In this document: one piece after another, positions 38,501 through 52,400 of the stretch | How the letters are laid out: every line of letters starts with the position of its first letter | Position numbering within the stretch: position 1 is the stretch's first letter | Assembly: GCA_020086605.1 (NCBI GenBank) | Contig: JACBWW010000049.1 | Coordinates: 3,784,966 to 3,848,965, forward strand | Reading direction: 5' to 3' | Origin: Lanius collurio | Taxonomy: Eukaryota > Chordata > Aves > Passeriformes > Laniidae | Length of the DNA stretch: 64,000 bases | The notes under the pieces: generated by a model | What the model saw: only the letters and a program-made list of their open reading frames with translations | What the model was told of the DNA's origin: nothing | Databases searched by the model: none | Program-made: the position numbers and the translations under genes

Positions 38501-41500
38501 AAGCTGATAGGATGGCAGCTGTTGATGCCTTGCAGCATAATTTGCCTTCTCATCAGTTTTACTTTATATATCGATCTCATGCAAATTAAAACGTTGCTGC
38601 CCTTATTTCCCTAAGGGACAGAACGGAAATGAGGATGGGGCTGGTTGTAGAAAGGCTGTGCAAAGAGCCCTATTTATCAATATAAGAAGGGCAGGGCACC
38701 TAGGATAGTGTGGAGGTAAACGCCCAAGGTGATGTTGAGATAGTGCATGGAAAGGGCAGCGTGAGAAAGAAGTTGCTGGGGAGGGAGTCTCAGAGTCCTG
38801 GTGTGGAGCTGACTGGGGGGAAAGCAGGAAGGGTGCATTATGGGGGTAATTCTACTACATTTGTAGAAGCCAGCATGGTGGGAATTTAGGACCATTTACT
38901 CCCACATTAGACGGCAGTGCATACATATCATATGTGTCGTTGTGTAGTAAAGGGGCATTAGCTGATACCCTAATAAATCAGAATTTTGGTACTCTGCTGG
39001 TACTGGGTATTCTAGAGGCTCCTAAAACAAACTATTTTGATGCTTAGTCAAATCTGAAAAGCAAACATATGAATCCTGCCTAATGCTGAAGCCATGAGAA
39101 GTCTGCCCACACCCAAAACTAATTTTGATACAGATAGGAAAGCAATTTCCTGATGAGAAAGCTCTTAATAGAGTGTGTTAATAGCAAACAGCCAGGAGAG
39201 GGTCTTGGGCTCTGGTGCAGCTAAGGAACCACATTGGGAAGCAGAAGGAGGCTGTGTTATGAGGGGTTGTGCGGTGGCTGGGGCAGGGATGGGATTTCAG
39301 GATGACCAAACAATGGAAGAGACCCCCTTTGGCTGGTGGCTGTTCAGCTGGTGGATGGCCTCAATGGTTGCTTGTCACATAGAGCAGAAGTGCAGCATTC
39401 CTGGCCCCTGCTGGTGTGATGTTGGGGTCAGCTTGGAGTTCCTTGGCCAGCCACTGCAAGAGAGAAAGAAAGATGTGGGTGTGGCTGCATTGTGATTGGT
39501 GTTACAGTGCTCTGAAATGTGTTTCTAGGCAAGAGGTTTCTCACTTCCCACTTGTCCGTCCCTGTGTTTGATCAGAGGACTTGGAGTCCACCAGGCCAAG
39601 CAGCCAGGGATGGAAAGCCTCCAGGAAACTCAGTGTTTTCCTTTGGCTTACCCTGTTGTTTTTACTTTCTCTCAGTTTGCAGTAATTTTTATTAGCAACC
39701 CTCACTCCCTGTGAGGGCGGAAATGCTGAGGTTGGGGATAACCTTAGAATCTGTAGGAGTCAAATTGGATGCTCCCATCTCCACTGAGGGGGTGGGAGCC
39801 TCCTAACTCCCTGTAACCAGTGTAGTGTGGGTGACTTTGAACTTCAGGTCTGTGATATCTGGTTGCCTGTAGACCTTTGTCAGCTGTGTGGTTTTCAGTG
39901 GAAGCCCTCTTGTAAGAGTCAGCTTGCTCATAATAAACTAATGAGTCATGCAAGCGTGGAATTTTTTTCTGCCTTACCTTAGGACCAGGTTGTTGCATAA
40001 GCAAATTCCACAACTTTCCCAGATGAGGTTTGCTCTGGCATCTCTTCTCTCATGGGAGCCTTCATTTTTTTTTGGCTTCTCTGAGCTGCCCTGAGAAATG
40101 CAGGCAAAAATACAGCTCTTAGGGGTACAGAGGGTATTCCCTGTCTGCTGCTCTTGGCTCCTGCGTGGACCCATCATCTCTACACACCCCAGAACAGTGA
40201 TGCTCCATTGTGCCTTGCCCCATGCAGCCTCTGTGAGTCAGTCTGTGAGCTGTGCATGGATGAACCCTGTGGTGGGTGCTTCTCATCTCACGATGGAAGT
40301 CACACCAGGGTCCTGCTCTCCAGGATGCGTCATGGTGTCTCTATTTTGGGAATCAGTCATACGAATGAGAGTTTGAAGATTGCAGCGTGCATTAAATCTA
40401 GGACATGTGTTTGGCTCTGGCAGGGAGATGGAGCCTGGTTTGCTTTTCACCATGGGGATGATGTCCTCTGCTCATCCCTGGAGGTGTTCACATGCAAAGC
40501 CCCACCGTGTCTGCAGAGGCCATCCCACCCTGGCTCTGTGGAGAGCTCCAGAGTGCCTCAAACTCAGGCATGCAGCAGTGTAACCCCTCATCTCCTAACC
40601 CTGTCCTAACCTTGGGGGAAGGATTGTCACCCTCCAGAAAGCAATGTGTCACAGCATCTATTTATATAGAGTCTTCCATTGTGGATGATTCTTACTCATC
40701 TAACTTCACTTTTGGAGGCAGTGTTGTCATTACATTTCAGGCTCCATTTTTGGTTGACTTTGTAAGCTGGTAATGGCCCCACCATTTGGAATTCATTTGG
40801 ACACAGTGAGAAAAGGTCTCATGGAACTGAAGATTTCACCTGAGCTGGAAGCACCAACAGAAATCCATAGGATTTACACTCTGAAATCCTCTGGGGGATA
40901 TGGCAAATCTCAGATTCTTTATACCTTGATGCCCAGACTGTAAAATGAAATGGTACCTCTGGTCCAGGTGCAGTGAGTAGGGAACTATTTAAGTAATTGA
41001 TATCCTCTTGAGACTACACTGGAACTGCAGGCAGAGATACAGAATTGGTAATGTGATCATAGTATCTAGAATTGTATCTGATGACTACACTCATCCCAGA
41101 CTATGTACAAGACTTGCTTTGTCTGTCACAGGTATTATCCTGCTTATCTCTAGGTTGTGGCAAGAGATGTAAAACTTCCTTTTTTAATGGGAGAACAAGG
41201 ACAGTTTAGTTAGGCAAATTTTAATGACCCAAACTTGGTTTCCCCAGGACAGAAGAGACTGGTGCCAGCCAGTGTAGCACTCCCATTCCCTGTGGAGCTG
41301 AGCAGATTCACACTAAACCAGAAGCTTGAAATGTGCTTTCAGTAGAGAAAGTGTTGGTAATTTTGGAAGAAAAGAATTTTCTGCCTTTTTTAGAAACAGA
41401 AATTCAGCTATGCTGTTCTGTGCAACACAAGTTGTACCGTACCAAACCTGAGGTTTCAGCTCAATTCTCCAGCCCTGGAATTTGTGGTGCAAATGGGCAC

Positions 41501-44349
41501 ACAGAAAAGTCTTGGAGTCTCTGTCACTCTGTATTTGGTGCTGCTGGCTGTTGCCCTTGCTGGATCCCACTGACACATCTGGCAGACCTTCACCTGAATG
41601 CTGGTTCATAAGCTTAGGTCTCCGGGAATGGATGTATTTCATTAGTGAAAAGGCAGTAGTATTTCCAAAGGGAGGGAAATCTCCAGGGACCCCTCTGCCA
41701 GTTCATCTGAGGTAGGTTTTAACTCCAGCTCCAACTTGGCCTTGGCCCCCTGAGATGAGATTTCTTTGCTGAACCTATTAAAAGCCAGATTAAGATCTCT
41801 AGCAGAGGTCATTTAGAAAACAGTGAGAGAATTCTAAGGAATACTTGTTTTCCTCTCAATCCTCAAAACAATCTGGGGAATGCATTTGGAGTCAGTTTCT
41901 GAACTTAACCCTCTCATCCCCAGGGAAAATGTTCTGTGTGCTGCCCTCATGCCTGGAATGGGGTGAGCTGGACCCCAGCTCTGACTCCCCAAGCCATGTC
42001 GATTTTCTGGAGTGCACAGCGGGGTTTGTGTTGTGTGGGGGTTATGCCACGAGGAGAGGGTGACTAAACCTGCTGGGTTTGCAGTTATATAAATTGGCAT
42101 CAGCCTGTACTGTTGTGTGCACAGCACAGGCATGACTCAGAGGCAGGAGCTGCGTGTAGGGGATTGACAGCCCGGGGCAAGGCTGATGCATCCGTGTTGG
42201 GTCTCCTTGGGTGCCCCTCCTCTGCTGTGGGTGCTGGGGGTGCCAGCTTCTCCTGCATTAGGGAACAAGGAGGGTTAGTACTGAGCCTCTGGGGCTGCAA
42301 ACAAGTCAAACAGTGAGTCAGCATTAGGTGGAAATCCAATGTTGTGAATGTGGGCTGTTGAAATACAAAAGAGCTGATAGGAAAATGAACCTGTCTCTCC
42401 ACGGTGGCGAGTCCATCTGTCTGTGGGAGGTGGGATCATGTTTAGATGCAATGATAAAGGATGGACTAGGAGTGGAGCTCAGCTGTGAGCCTTGTTGAGC
42501 CTAGGAACCAGCCCAAAAGCCTGGAGTGCCTTGTGTTCTACAAAGAGATGCCTATTGATTTCATTCTAAAACCAGCTGTATCAATTGCATCCTATCCATA
42601 GAAATGTGTGCAAAACAGCCTTTTTTTCTTGTTTCCTTTTTTTTTCCAAATCAACTCTTAGTGCATTTGTTTCCTTTGTTTGTTTGTACTCTAAATCAGT
42701 ATGCATGGGTGTTCTAAAATGGGAAGCCAACTCCATCCGGATGTTGTAAAGGAAAAGAATACTTTGTACCACTCAGAAAGATTTTGCTGGTAAGTCTCCT
42801 CTCTATCAAGAAAAAACGAAAAAGAAGAACAGAAGAGAATGTTTTACCTGGGACTCATTGTGTTCTTTATGGAAATCACCAATATTCAGAATTTGTGCCT
42901 CCAAAACGGCAAGATCTAAAAAGAAGTGAAAAAAATCTAAATTTCTATTACTCAAATTAACTTTCTGGGTTATGGAACTTAGATTTCTGTGCTTGAATTT
43001 TCATTTTTCAGAGGGGATCAGGAGCTTATTTGAAAAAGAAAGGAGCATGCCATCCCACTTTCCCCCACCCTGCTTAGAAAGCTTTGCTGGAAGGCTCGCT
43101 CTGGGAGCCAGGGCGTTTGGAAAAGGACCAGGAATCACAGGAGTGGGCAGTGCTGGAGCTGTCTCAAATCCCCTGCTAATAAACACACCAACTGAAGCCA
43201 GATGGTAAAAGTGAATTTTTATCATGTTTTATGTGGATTAATGATTCCAGTAAACATTTTTCTCCCTTGTATACGTTCAGGGCAGCGTTTGCACAATGTC
43301 TAAGGAAATTTAGTGAATTTTCTCTGGCTTTCTCGGTGCTGCACTCAAAGACTGACTTTGTCTGATCTGCCTCAGCCTCCTCTCATATTTGCCATTTGTA
43401 GGAGCCACAAGAGTGCAGTGAGACAGTGGTTGCTGATCCCTGAGGGGTCTGGTTTTCCCTTGATGTGTCTGTGGCTCCTTTCACTATAATAAGAGTTATT
43501 TGTGCATTTGGAGGGGATTAGTTAATGACCTGCAATGCTCAATCTGCAGGGCCACAGATTGTCTCTCGTGACAGCCACACTTTCTGGAGTGCTTTTGTCT
43601 TCATTAAGTTACAGTGTGTGGTAAAAACAAGTATTACTGCCCTCATTTCAAGATGGGAAACCTGAACTGTTGCCTGTTTGGTGGGTAAATAACATGAGCT
43701 GCTGCAAAATAAGTGATTTATTGTGTGTATAGTTAGGGTACTGTGGTTCAACAAGACACTTCTCCTCAGCCATGCTCTTGGAGGGGCTGTGGGTGTCCTT
43801 TTAACCTGGGCAGTTGCTGGGAAATGAGCTTATCCTGAGAGGCAATTAGGCTGACAGGGGGGAGGTTACATGTGCACACATTTCCCATGACTTTGTGAGC
43901 TTGTTTGTAACATGAGTTTCTAAGCCCCTGATAGATATTGGATGTGGGAACTGGGCTGGTGGTGTGCTCAGGTCCACGAGGTTGGGGCTCAGACCCACCA
44001 CAAGCCCAAGCCTTCCCAAAGCTGTCACAAACAGTAGGGGCAGTTGTGGAGGGAGAACGTGGCAGCCTGAAGGCTTTGCCAAGCCCTTGTTTTGTCAAGG
44101 AGTTTCCCTGGTTGTTGTGCAGTTTGTTCTGGTACCTGTGATCACTGTATTGAGTGCTCTGCTTTTCCATCAGCACAAGTGAAGCCCTCATTCCAGGGCT
44201 CACTCTGGGGGTGGTATATAGTGTCTGGGAATGACTCATACAGCTGCTGTATGGCACATCTACTGCTCTCCAGATGTAAAATTAAACACAGGCTTTTAGT
44301 GTTATCTTGACCTAGACTAATGCTGCTATTTTGGGGTTTTATGTCAGAG

Positions 44350-44425
44350 GCACGAAAAACCTGGAAATCACTGATGGAAAAGACCTATGAGATCATCCCC
44401 TCCACCCACAGGGTTTTTCCCTGCA
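44350..44425 (-). mobile_element. Possible CR1 3'-end relic
   Basis: 'gatggaaaagacctatgagatcatcccctccaccca' resembles the reverse complement of the CR1 tail ('ggaaaagacctttaagatcat...ccaac'). The similarity is short and degraded, so this may be chance. Confidence 0.35.
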
Positions 44426-45478
44426 AAATATTCTCCATCATTTTGTCCAAAGCAATCAAAATTCACTGTAGTGAGAGAGATCCTAATGTTTCTCCAGGGG
44501 AACTCTTACATCTTCCAGGAGGCCAGGGAGGACTCATTCATCCCCAGTCTACAGTCCAAAGTTAATTTTACTTCATTTAAACTTGCCTGTCCAAGTTCAA
44601 GTCCCCAAGATTGGTCCTGCTCTTCCTGCTGTTCATACCCAGCACAGTACAAGGAGGTGAACACAGGCTGCTCAGCCACCTATAATAGGGTGAATTTGCA
44701 ATCAACCCTCAAATAATTGCCCTGGGCCTCTCCAGCTGTACCTCTGTCACAAAGGTTGTGTAGGAGGGTAAGCTGCATATCCCAGTGTTGCATCTCCTCC
44801 ATCCCTCTGAGGCACAAACCTCCCACAGGGTATTATTTTTGTTTTGTTGAAATACCTCATTTGCTGCTTTGTGGGATGTGCTGACCCAGACTGATAACCC
44901 AGTGGTGTTTCTTATCAAAGAAAAAGGCAAAATTCCCACTGCATGGGAGTGGGCTGCTGCAGGTGGGTGGTGGCTACCTGATGGACAAGAGCTGGGTTAG
45001 ACCATGTCAGTATGTCCATGTGTTTGGGCTGCTGGGGACACCACCCCTTCCACCAAACCTTATTTCTGAGATGCTTCAGGCTGTTAACAACCTCTGCTAA
45101 CGAGTACTGTAACATCACTGAGACGTCTATTTTTAATTTAAAATGCAATTACAAAAAAAAGAGGTCCTCACATAACAGATTTTACAGATAAATTGGAAAA
45201 GAAAATAATCTCTGTCTGCAGGGCAGGGACTTTGTGTGCCAGCTCCCTGCTTCGGCCCAGTTCTGTGTCCCATCTCACCCCCACATCCCCTGGGAGTGGA
45301 AATGGAAACCTCTGCTCTGAGCTCTGGCAGGACAAGTGGATACCAGGGGAATGTTTTTGCCAGTACTTAGCAGGAGCCAGCTCTTGCTCCACTGCAGCAG
45401 TTAAACACGAGTGCTCTGAGCCTGCACAGCCCTCCTGGCACTGGCTGAATAGGTATTTGTGGATTGGTTTGGGTTTGG

Positions 45479-45494
45479 TTTTTTTTTTTTTTTT
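45479..45494 (+). repeat. Poly-T run after GGTTTGGG units
   Basis: Sixteen Ts preceded by GGATTGGTTTGGGTTTGG (45461-45478). One of the recurring T/G-rich tracts in this window. Confidence 0.85.
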
Positions 45495-45825
45495 GCACTG
45501 GGGTCATTTTCTTCTTGGGCTTCTGAGCACTCATCTGTGAAACATGAAATTGCCTGACCCTGAAGCTCATCCCTAGAGTGGTGAGTTCCATAGCTTGAAG
45601 AGAACAGTATTTTCCTTCCTTTATACTCAGAGGAGTCTTCAGACTGCAATCACTCAGCAGACAGCAATTTTCAGCTATCTTTCCTTTGTGTCTTCAATAG
45701 GATATGAACATCTTTGGAAAGTGTAAATTTACAGCTGAGGATCACAGAACGATGCCTCACTCTTTGATCTTTCTTGGGCAAGCTTTATGTAGAGACCACA
45801 ATAGCCACCTCTGAGGAGCAACGAT

Positions 45826-45857
45826 ATAAATGGTTGATAAATGGTGATAAATGGTTG
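45826..45857 (+). repeat. Three tandem copies of an 11-bp unit
   Basis: ATAAATGGTTG, ATAAATGGTG, ATAAATGGTTG in a row; the middle copy lacks one T. A minor tandem repeat of no known role. Confidence 0.9.
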
Positions 45858-46703
45858 CCCTGAAGGACCCATCCAAGATGCCTGGGATGGCTCCAGGCTG
45901 CACACAAGGGATGTGACAGGATGGGCTATTCAGTGCCATCACCTGGGGACATTTTGTCTGATAGAGATCCCAGGTAAACTGGGGTCCTAGAGCTTTGCCA
46001 GGGCTGGTGCAGCCCCTCTCAAACATTACAGGATGCTGATGCATGAATGTAAGGAGAGAGGAAAAAGTCCTCATGTCCAAGGAGAACTCTCATTCATTTT
46101 GAGAATGTGCTGGGGGACAGAGATGTAGAGTGAAAAATGTCTTTGAGAAAACCACCTTTTGCTCCTCCTAAAAATTCTAGTATTTTTACTGAAATCTGCA
46201 TGACTTGCCTCCAATCCCCAGGATGTAGCTCTACCTTCCTCCCATGCAGCTGCCTCCTACTAGCCATATTCCCTCATCTCATTTCCATGAATCTTTCCAT
46301 ATTCATCTGACCTTCTGGTGTCTCATTTATTTTGCTCTGTTTGCATTTATTTGCTCTGCAAGTTCCTCAGGCCAGAAGCTGTCTCTATAAAGCATTTAGT
46401 GATTGTCCAGTAGAATTTCAGTGTGTAATGTTTTGAGTCCACAAAAAAAGGCAGCTCCAGCCCTGTAGGCTGCTTTTACAGGTTACTCTCCATGTAACTT
46501 GAGCCAACTTTAAAAAATAAAATTAACTTCTGTAACAAAATAATATAAACATCAGATCTCATCAGAATTTGGCACTATAATAACTGGAAAATATGGGAAA
46601 ATATGCAAAAATTCTGTTCTTCCTTACAAGCACAAACACTTGAAGCATACTGGGTTATTTGTCACCACTGCCAGGCTCTACGGTGCCTGCATCCATTTCT
46701 TAC

Positions 46704-46932
46704 CACCCACAAGGGCTGCTTTCGGAGTAACTGAGTCATTAGTGTCCTTAGCTGCAAATTTTGCTCTTTGAGCTTCATGCTGCTTCTTTGCATAGTGCAT
46801 TTGTGCCAATTCACTGGGGCGTGGATCATTTGTTTTATCGACACATCCACAGGACAAAGGGCTGAGTGGAAGCGAGCCTGGGGTTGGGATATCGAACCTT
46901 TTGTCCCTGGAATCGTTGTGGCATGCCCTGGG
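46704..46932 (-). CDS. Possible internal exon of an unrecognised antisense gene
   Basis: On the minus strand a good acceptor (GCTGTCCCCTGCCAG, ending at 46933) and a strong donor (GTAAGA, starting at 46703) frame 229 bases that are open in two of three frames. The more coding-like frame contains DKRFDIPTPG, then VDKTNDPRPSELAQ, then MHYAKKQHEAQRAKFAAKD, a Lys/Glu/Gln-rich stretch that could be helical. Reading past the donor, this frame is open from an ATG at 46992 to a TAG at 46678 (104 residues), so a single-exon small protein is an alternative. The segment and its upstream side hold more CpG than the surrounding intron. I do not recognise the product. A retrocopied fragment or chance are real alternatives, and no functional claim is made. 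Confidence 0.28.
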
Positions 46933-49129
46933 CTGGCAGGGGACAGCAGCCATCCCAAGCCAGTGGCCTTTGTGCAGTGATTTGGAGGTCATGACTGCGC
47001 TCGGAGCAGCCGGGTGTCCGTGCTGCGGAAAACTCACTGGAGGGACATATGGAAGATGCTCTACTGCTGTTGGCCACACAGCAGGGCAGCATGGGACCCT
47101 GCCTCTCAGGGATCACAGGGCTGCTTCTCTCTCCTGTGCCCTGCTGACAGGCCCACTGCCTGCAGTACAGTGCAGACAGACTTTGGCGATGGCATCATAA
47201 ATTCTGGACCAATTATTATTCTTTTACTCATGGGAAATTCAGTGAAATCAACCATCGGAGCAAAACTCTTCCTCATTTCCTACACTGTGTCAATTTCCAA
47301 CTAACAGTGGGACTGTGAAATCTCTTGAGTTTTATTATAAAATTACTAAACAACCAAGAAACTGAACCTTTGCTTTAAGTGGAAAAAAAATTTTAGCTTT
47401 ACTGCTGTTTCTTGCAGATTCCTCACGTTCCCGTGTGCAAAAAATATGACTGTTCAACGTGTCTATTTCCATACCAGTAAAATGGGGATCACAACATCTC
47501 TTACTCACAGCAGGATTATGAGCTTGAATGAATTAGTATCTCTAAAGTGCTCTGATGGTAGGTGCAAAGTCTTTCAATCAGAACTCATGATTCCAGCTAG
47601 GGAACAGTTTTATGTGGTGAATGCTGAGGTTAGAAAAGTGTGAAGCCAATTTAACTTCCAAATTTTGTGGGTCTTGGTGCAGCACTGGAAAATCTGTGCA
47701 TTCAGGCCCTTGATGCTGAGTGGTTAATCAGGATCAGACTCTTCCATGTTCTTGCTAAAACCAATCAGACTATGTGCATAATAATGCAGTGCTGCTCAGA
47801 AATCATGGTAGACACAGGTTCTGTGAGTTACTTTTTGTCCTAGACGTCTTGAAAGACAAACATAATTCTCCAGCCTTTATCGACAGAAACTCCTTTTCTG
47901 AGAGAACCTCTTACTTGCTGATTGAAAGCTTTTTACCCTACAAAAAAATAGCAATCTCGTCAGGAGGTGCGGAGTTCAGCACAGTGTTAGCACTGCAGCA
48001 AAAGCTCTTTTGCTGTTTGAAAGTTGGAGTTCTTCGCTGGGCCCACGTGTTTATGATGACTAATTTCCCACTCTTATCTAAGAGTTACTTAATCTAAGAG
48101 TTCCCAGTGGGATAAATGGAGCAGGAGTGAGGGCGATAGTGTGCAGCTGTCAAGGTGAAAAAGAGAAAATACCCACATATTGCAGTACGCAAGCTCTTAA
48201 AAAAATGTTCTGGCTTTGCCAGGAAAGATAAGGGTCCCCCTGCAGCTGCAAAGTTTCTAGGAAAGAAACTCTAAGTGCTGCAGAAGTTGGAAAAATGGTC
48301 ATACAAGCTGTGTTCTGGGAATAGTCTCCAGCCTGTGGCACTGCTGCTTCATGCCCCTGGTACTGCTCAGTCTTAGTGACACAGACATAACGCTTCCCTC
48401 TGAGGAATGGCAGGAAAACACATCCCCATATCCTTGGGGGTGCTTGGGTGCTGGGCTGCTGGATGAAGATTTGCACACACCTGACCGTGGATATTCAGGG
48501 ATCTAAGGCAACAAGTGGGTTTCTGGATATTGGTCTTCTCCCCCAAATCTGTTGCATCCCACTTGGGAAGAGTAGGGAACTACAGGGAAAATGCAACCTG
48601 CTCATAGAAATAACTCTTGACTCCAGCTCTGGAGGCAGTGAAGCTGTGAAAGAGAATGCTACATCTCAGGGTTCATTATCTTGAGGGCATGGGAGTTATC
48701 CTTAAAACTGCTGCTTCTCTTGATGGATATAAATTAATTACCCCCAATTCTGTTGCTAGCTCATGACTTGCTGAAAGCTCTTGCTCCAGCAGAATCCTCA
48801 AGGATTCTGAATTAACTTTTAAATTAAGCAGAGGAATGGGGTCTGATATCATGCCTCTCATTGATCAGGTTAGACACTGCCTTTGTTTTACTCCTGACTC
48901 TTTAAAATGGTTTGGGATTGTCAAACTTATGATCCTGGAGCGAGCCATGTCAACAACCAGCATTTATGTGGGAATGTAGGGCTGAATATGTGTTTTCCCA
49001 TAAAAAGTTGAATATTTTAGCTCAAGAACCACAGACAAAATGTGACAGCCTCATTTGAATGTGCAAAGACCCAATATTAGCTACAAGACTGCTTGGTGTT
49101 ACACCACATCTCTGAATAGATGTACTTTT

Positions 49130-49380
49130 ACAGAATACCTCATGCTGAAAATCTCATTAATCGGAGAACAGTTATCACATTGCCAGCCTGACTGAATGAT
49201 TTCTTTTTTGTGAAAAAATGTGTGTTTAAAAGTCTAAATGCTCCTATTACAATAATTAATTACCTGCAGAAAATTGAAAGCACACAAGAAATTATTGAGA
49301 AAGAACATTTAGACATCATCTGTCTTCCTAAAAACACTTATCTGAGTATATAAAGAAGAATATTATTGCAGCGTAGATGC
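49130..49380. promoter_or_regulatory. Candidate conserved AT-rich element
   Basis: Repeat-free AT-rich block with TAATTAATTA at 49253-49262 (paired homeodomain cores) and many ATTA words, and no long open frame. A regulatory role is inferred from texture only. Confidence 0.25.
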
Positions 49381-52040
49381 TGGCCCCTTGAAATATATTT
49401 TTCTGCCTTCTCTTTAAGTGCATTCTTACTATAATTTTTTATATATAAATATATAATGCCTCAATGGGTAAAAGATATATTGAATTTTTAACTGGAGTGA
49501 TTGTCTGGAGAAGATTGACTTCCCTGCCACTTCTGATGCAGTTTAATTTCTGTGTTACTTATGAAATGATGAGAAATAGGCTTTAATGGGGAGAAGCAAT
49601 GGCTCAGAGAACTGGTGATCTTGCAGAGCGTGGGTCAACAAGGAGCCTCGCCTCGAGTATTTATGAGCTGTGACGGTGTCACAGGGATTGCAGTTTGGAG
49701 AAGGAAGCATTGCCAGAGCCAGTGGAGCAGACACCCAGCCACCTATAAATCTGTGTGCTTTCACTCCTTATTAACTGAGGGTCAGGGCTTATTAATTATA
49801 TATGACTTGATGATGACATACATATCTCATAAAAAAGAAAGCAGCTTAGAGTGCAACTTGATAGCTTTACATTAAGCAAGATGGAGATGGGTCTTTTACA
49901 ACTCAGCATGGGGTTAGAAGAGTAAAATTTACTCCTGCTTAGAGGGTTGTGTGAACTGAGAACATCCATGTTTTTTTAATAGAAAATCATCAATGGATTA
50001 GCCCTGTGCCAGTCATTTCCAACAGATTGAAAAATACGTGAGGGAAATAAACAGCATCTGGTTCTCTCTTCGTAGGAAACCAGGAAAACCAAAACAAGAA
50101 ATGGACCAAAGGAATCTTAGGCAAAGAAAAAAACAAAGATCAGTTATGTAGATTGCACAGGGTGTGTAGACAAAACCCTAAAAAGCCAAAATTTCCTGGC
50201 TGACACAAGGCAGAGCTCAGACTGCAAGCATTACCTCCTGACAAAGAGCAGAAGGCAATAGTAGTTTACACCATCACTGGACCAGTGTGGAAGAGGGAGC
50301 AAGGGGATGGAAATAAGGCTTAAGTTATTTTGTTTAAGCCAGCCTTGGTCTGGGAGCCAGTGTGCCACTCTCAGAACTTTGTAAAACTTCTGTCCACTGA
50401 AATCTTTGGCTCATCACGCAGAGCTCAATATCAGGGTCTGAATTAAATCCATTTATAGTAGCTTTGGAGGAGATCAGGGCTGGGTGGAATGTCTTTAGCA
50501 AAGAAACTGAATGTTAATAACCATCCCAGTGAAGCCTGTGCAAACAGTTAGCCAAAGAAAGTAACGGTGAAATGAAAAATAAAGTACCTATTCCTCCTGC
50601 TTTGCAGATGTAAGAAGTCCTAGGTTCAGCCCTGAACTGATCCTTGTATATGATATGAGAATCAAGGGCCTGAGTTGCATGTCTGAGGATGGCAAGATCA
50701 AGTGAAATTTATTCTTAGAATTAATATTATCTTTAGTTTTCGAAACATTTCCAAGAATAAGATAAAGACTTCTGTTGCCTTGGTATAACTTTCAAACCAG
50801 GCACTCCCCTAGTGTTCTCAATGCCTCCATCCAGCATGTTCAGAGATGCTTATACATAAAATAATGAAAAGAAGAAAGAAAAGAAGTCAATGTTCGACAC
50901 ATTAATGGTCACACATAAAAGAGTAAGTGAATTTTGTGAAATACTCTCACTTTTTTTTTTCTAGTTGTTAAGAAAGACTGTGCCGATGCCAGTAATAAAT
51001 AAAAACCAGCTGAGCACATTTTGGAGTTACTGTGGAGCTTTTCATCACCAGAAAAAGCCCAGCCCTGCTGCTGTAATTACATGATGCATAGCACAGTTTG
51101 TCTCACCCTTCTTTCTCCTTATATGAACAACAACCACTCTGCCACACTTGCTGTATTTAAACAACTGATATCTCCTAATAATCACTTGGTGCTAATAACG
51201 CTCTTAAAAAATATTTATTGCAAATAATGACGTCCCTGTATCATTTGTGCTGCAAATGAAGATGCATTAGTTTCTGGAGAGCACCACCATCACCTTTCAT
51301 CATGTCCTCCCAACACAGCAAGTCTTGACATCCCAGTGTGCTGTGTGAACGTTCACTGAAAGCCTGAACCAGCTTTAAAGAGATGCTGCAGCTGCTCTGA
51401 ATTTTAGTCAGTGAAGTGAAGTCTCTTTAGCCACAGATTTCTCTCTCCAAAGCTGCCTTTTCTGAGCAGAGGAGATCTTTCATCTGGTTGTATTTTTACA
51501 GTTGCCTGGCACAGAGTCCCCTTTTCTTGGTGTGAATTTCAACATTCACCACCCAAACACAGACCCCGGAGTAGAGACAGAAAAATTATTCACTTCCATA
51601 GCTAAAAGATCAAAGATTGCAGAAAGGGAAAAAAAAAAGCTTTTGGGGGAAGGTTTGCCCAGATTGGTCCTTGTTTAAGAGATCTAGTGCTGTGTTTGGT
51701 TTATGACAAAAAAAATGGTTCTGTTTCTTGCTTGTGACCACAAGTGGCTGTGTTACCATGGTTTAGTGACTCTCCATTGTTGGCTGTTTGTTGGCTTCAG
51801 GATTTATTTGTCTGATTTCACTTCCCACTGTGCAGGGAGAAGTGAGCACACAGCTGGTTACTGCAGCTCAGCTGTACCTCCCCAGGCAGTAAGTCCTTCT
51901 TCCTGGGTGTACATCTGTGCCTTAGTACTGCCAGAGGGAAAACACCAATTTGGGGCACCACAGAGGTGAATGTGCCCCTAAAACACTGATTCACTCATAG
52001 ACTCAAGGTGCTGTGGGGCTGAAGCACAGAGTGTGCCAGC

Positions 52041-52400
52041 AGAGGCTGAGAAGACTGTTCAGCCTGGAGGGGAGGTGGCTCAAGAAAGACCTTTTTGCTG
52101 TCTATAAGCACCTAATGGGAGGATGTAAAGAACAAGGAGCTCAACTCTCCTCAGAGGTTTGTGGTGGCAGGTTTATGTGCCACAGGCACAAGTTGCAAGA
52201 TGGGAAATTCCAGTTAAATGTAGGAAAAGCTTTTTTACCATGGATGTCATCAGATGGTGGCGGCTGTCCAGAACATCTCTACCTTGGCAATGTTCAAGAT
52301 TTGGCTAGACCTGGCCCTGAGCACAATATCTAGTTGGATGTGCTTTATGTGGTGGGGTAGACTAGAGACCTCCAGGGTTACCAGAATTACTCTGTGACTA
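52041..52400 (+). mobile_element. CR1 LINE 3' end, about 360 bp
   Basis: Contains the ordered CR1 phrases 'ggctgagaagactgttcagcctgga', 'gctgtctataagcacctaatgggagg', 'ggaaattccagttaaatgtaggaaaagcttttttac', and the end 'ggactagagacctccagggtt...attactctgtgacta'. In CR1 this end is 'gattctgtga' repeats. It is 5'-truncated and diverged, with no coding capacity. A different CR1 subfamily from the copies at 3602 and 31959. Confidence 0.85.
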
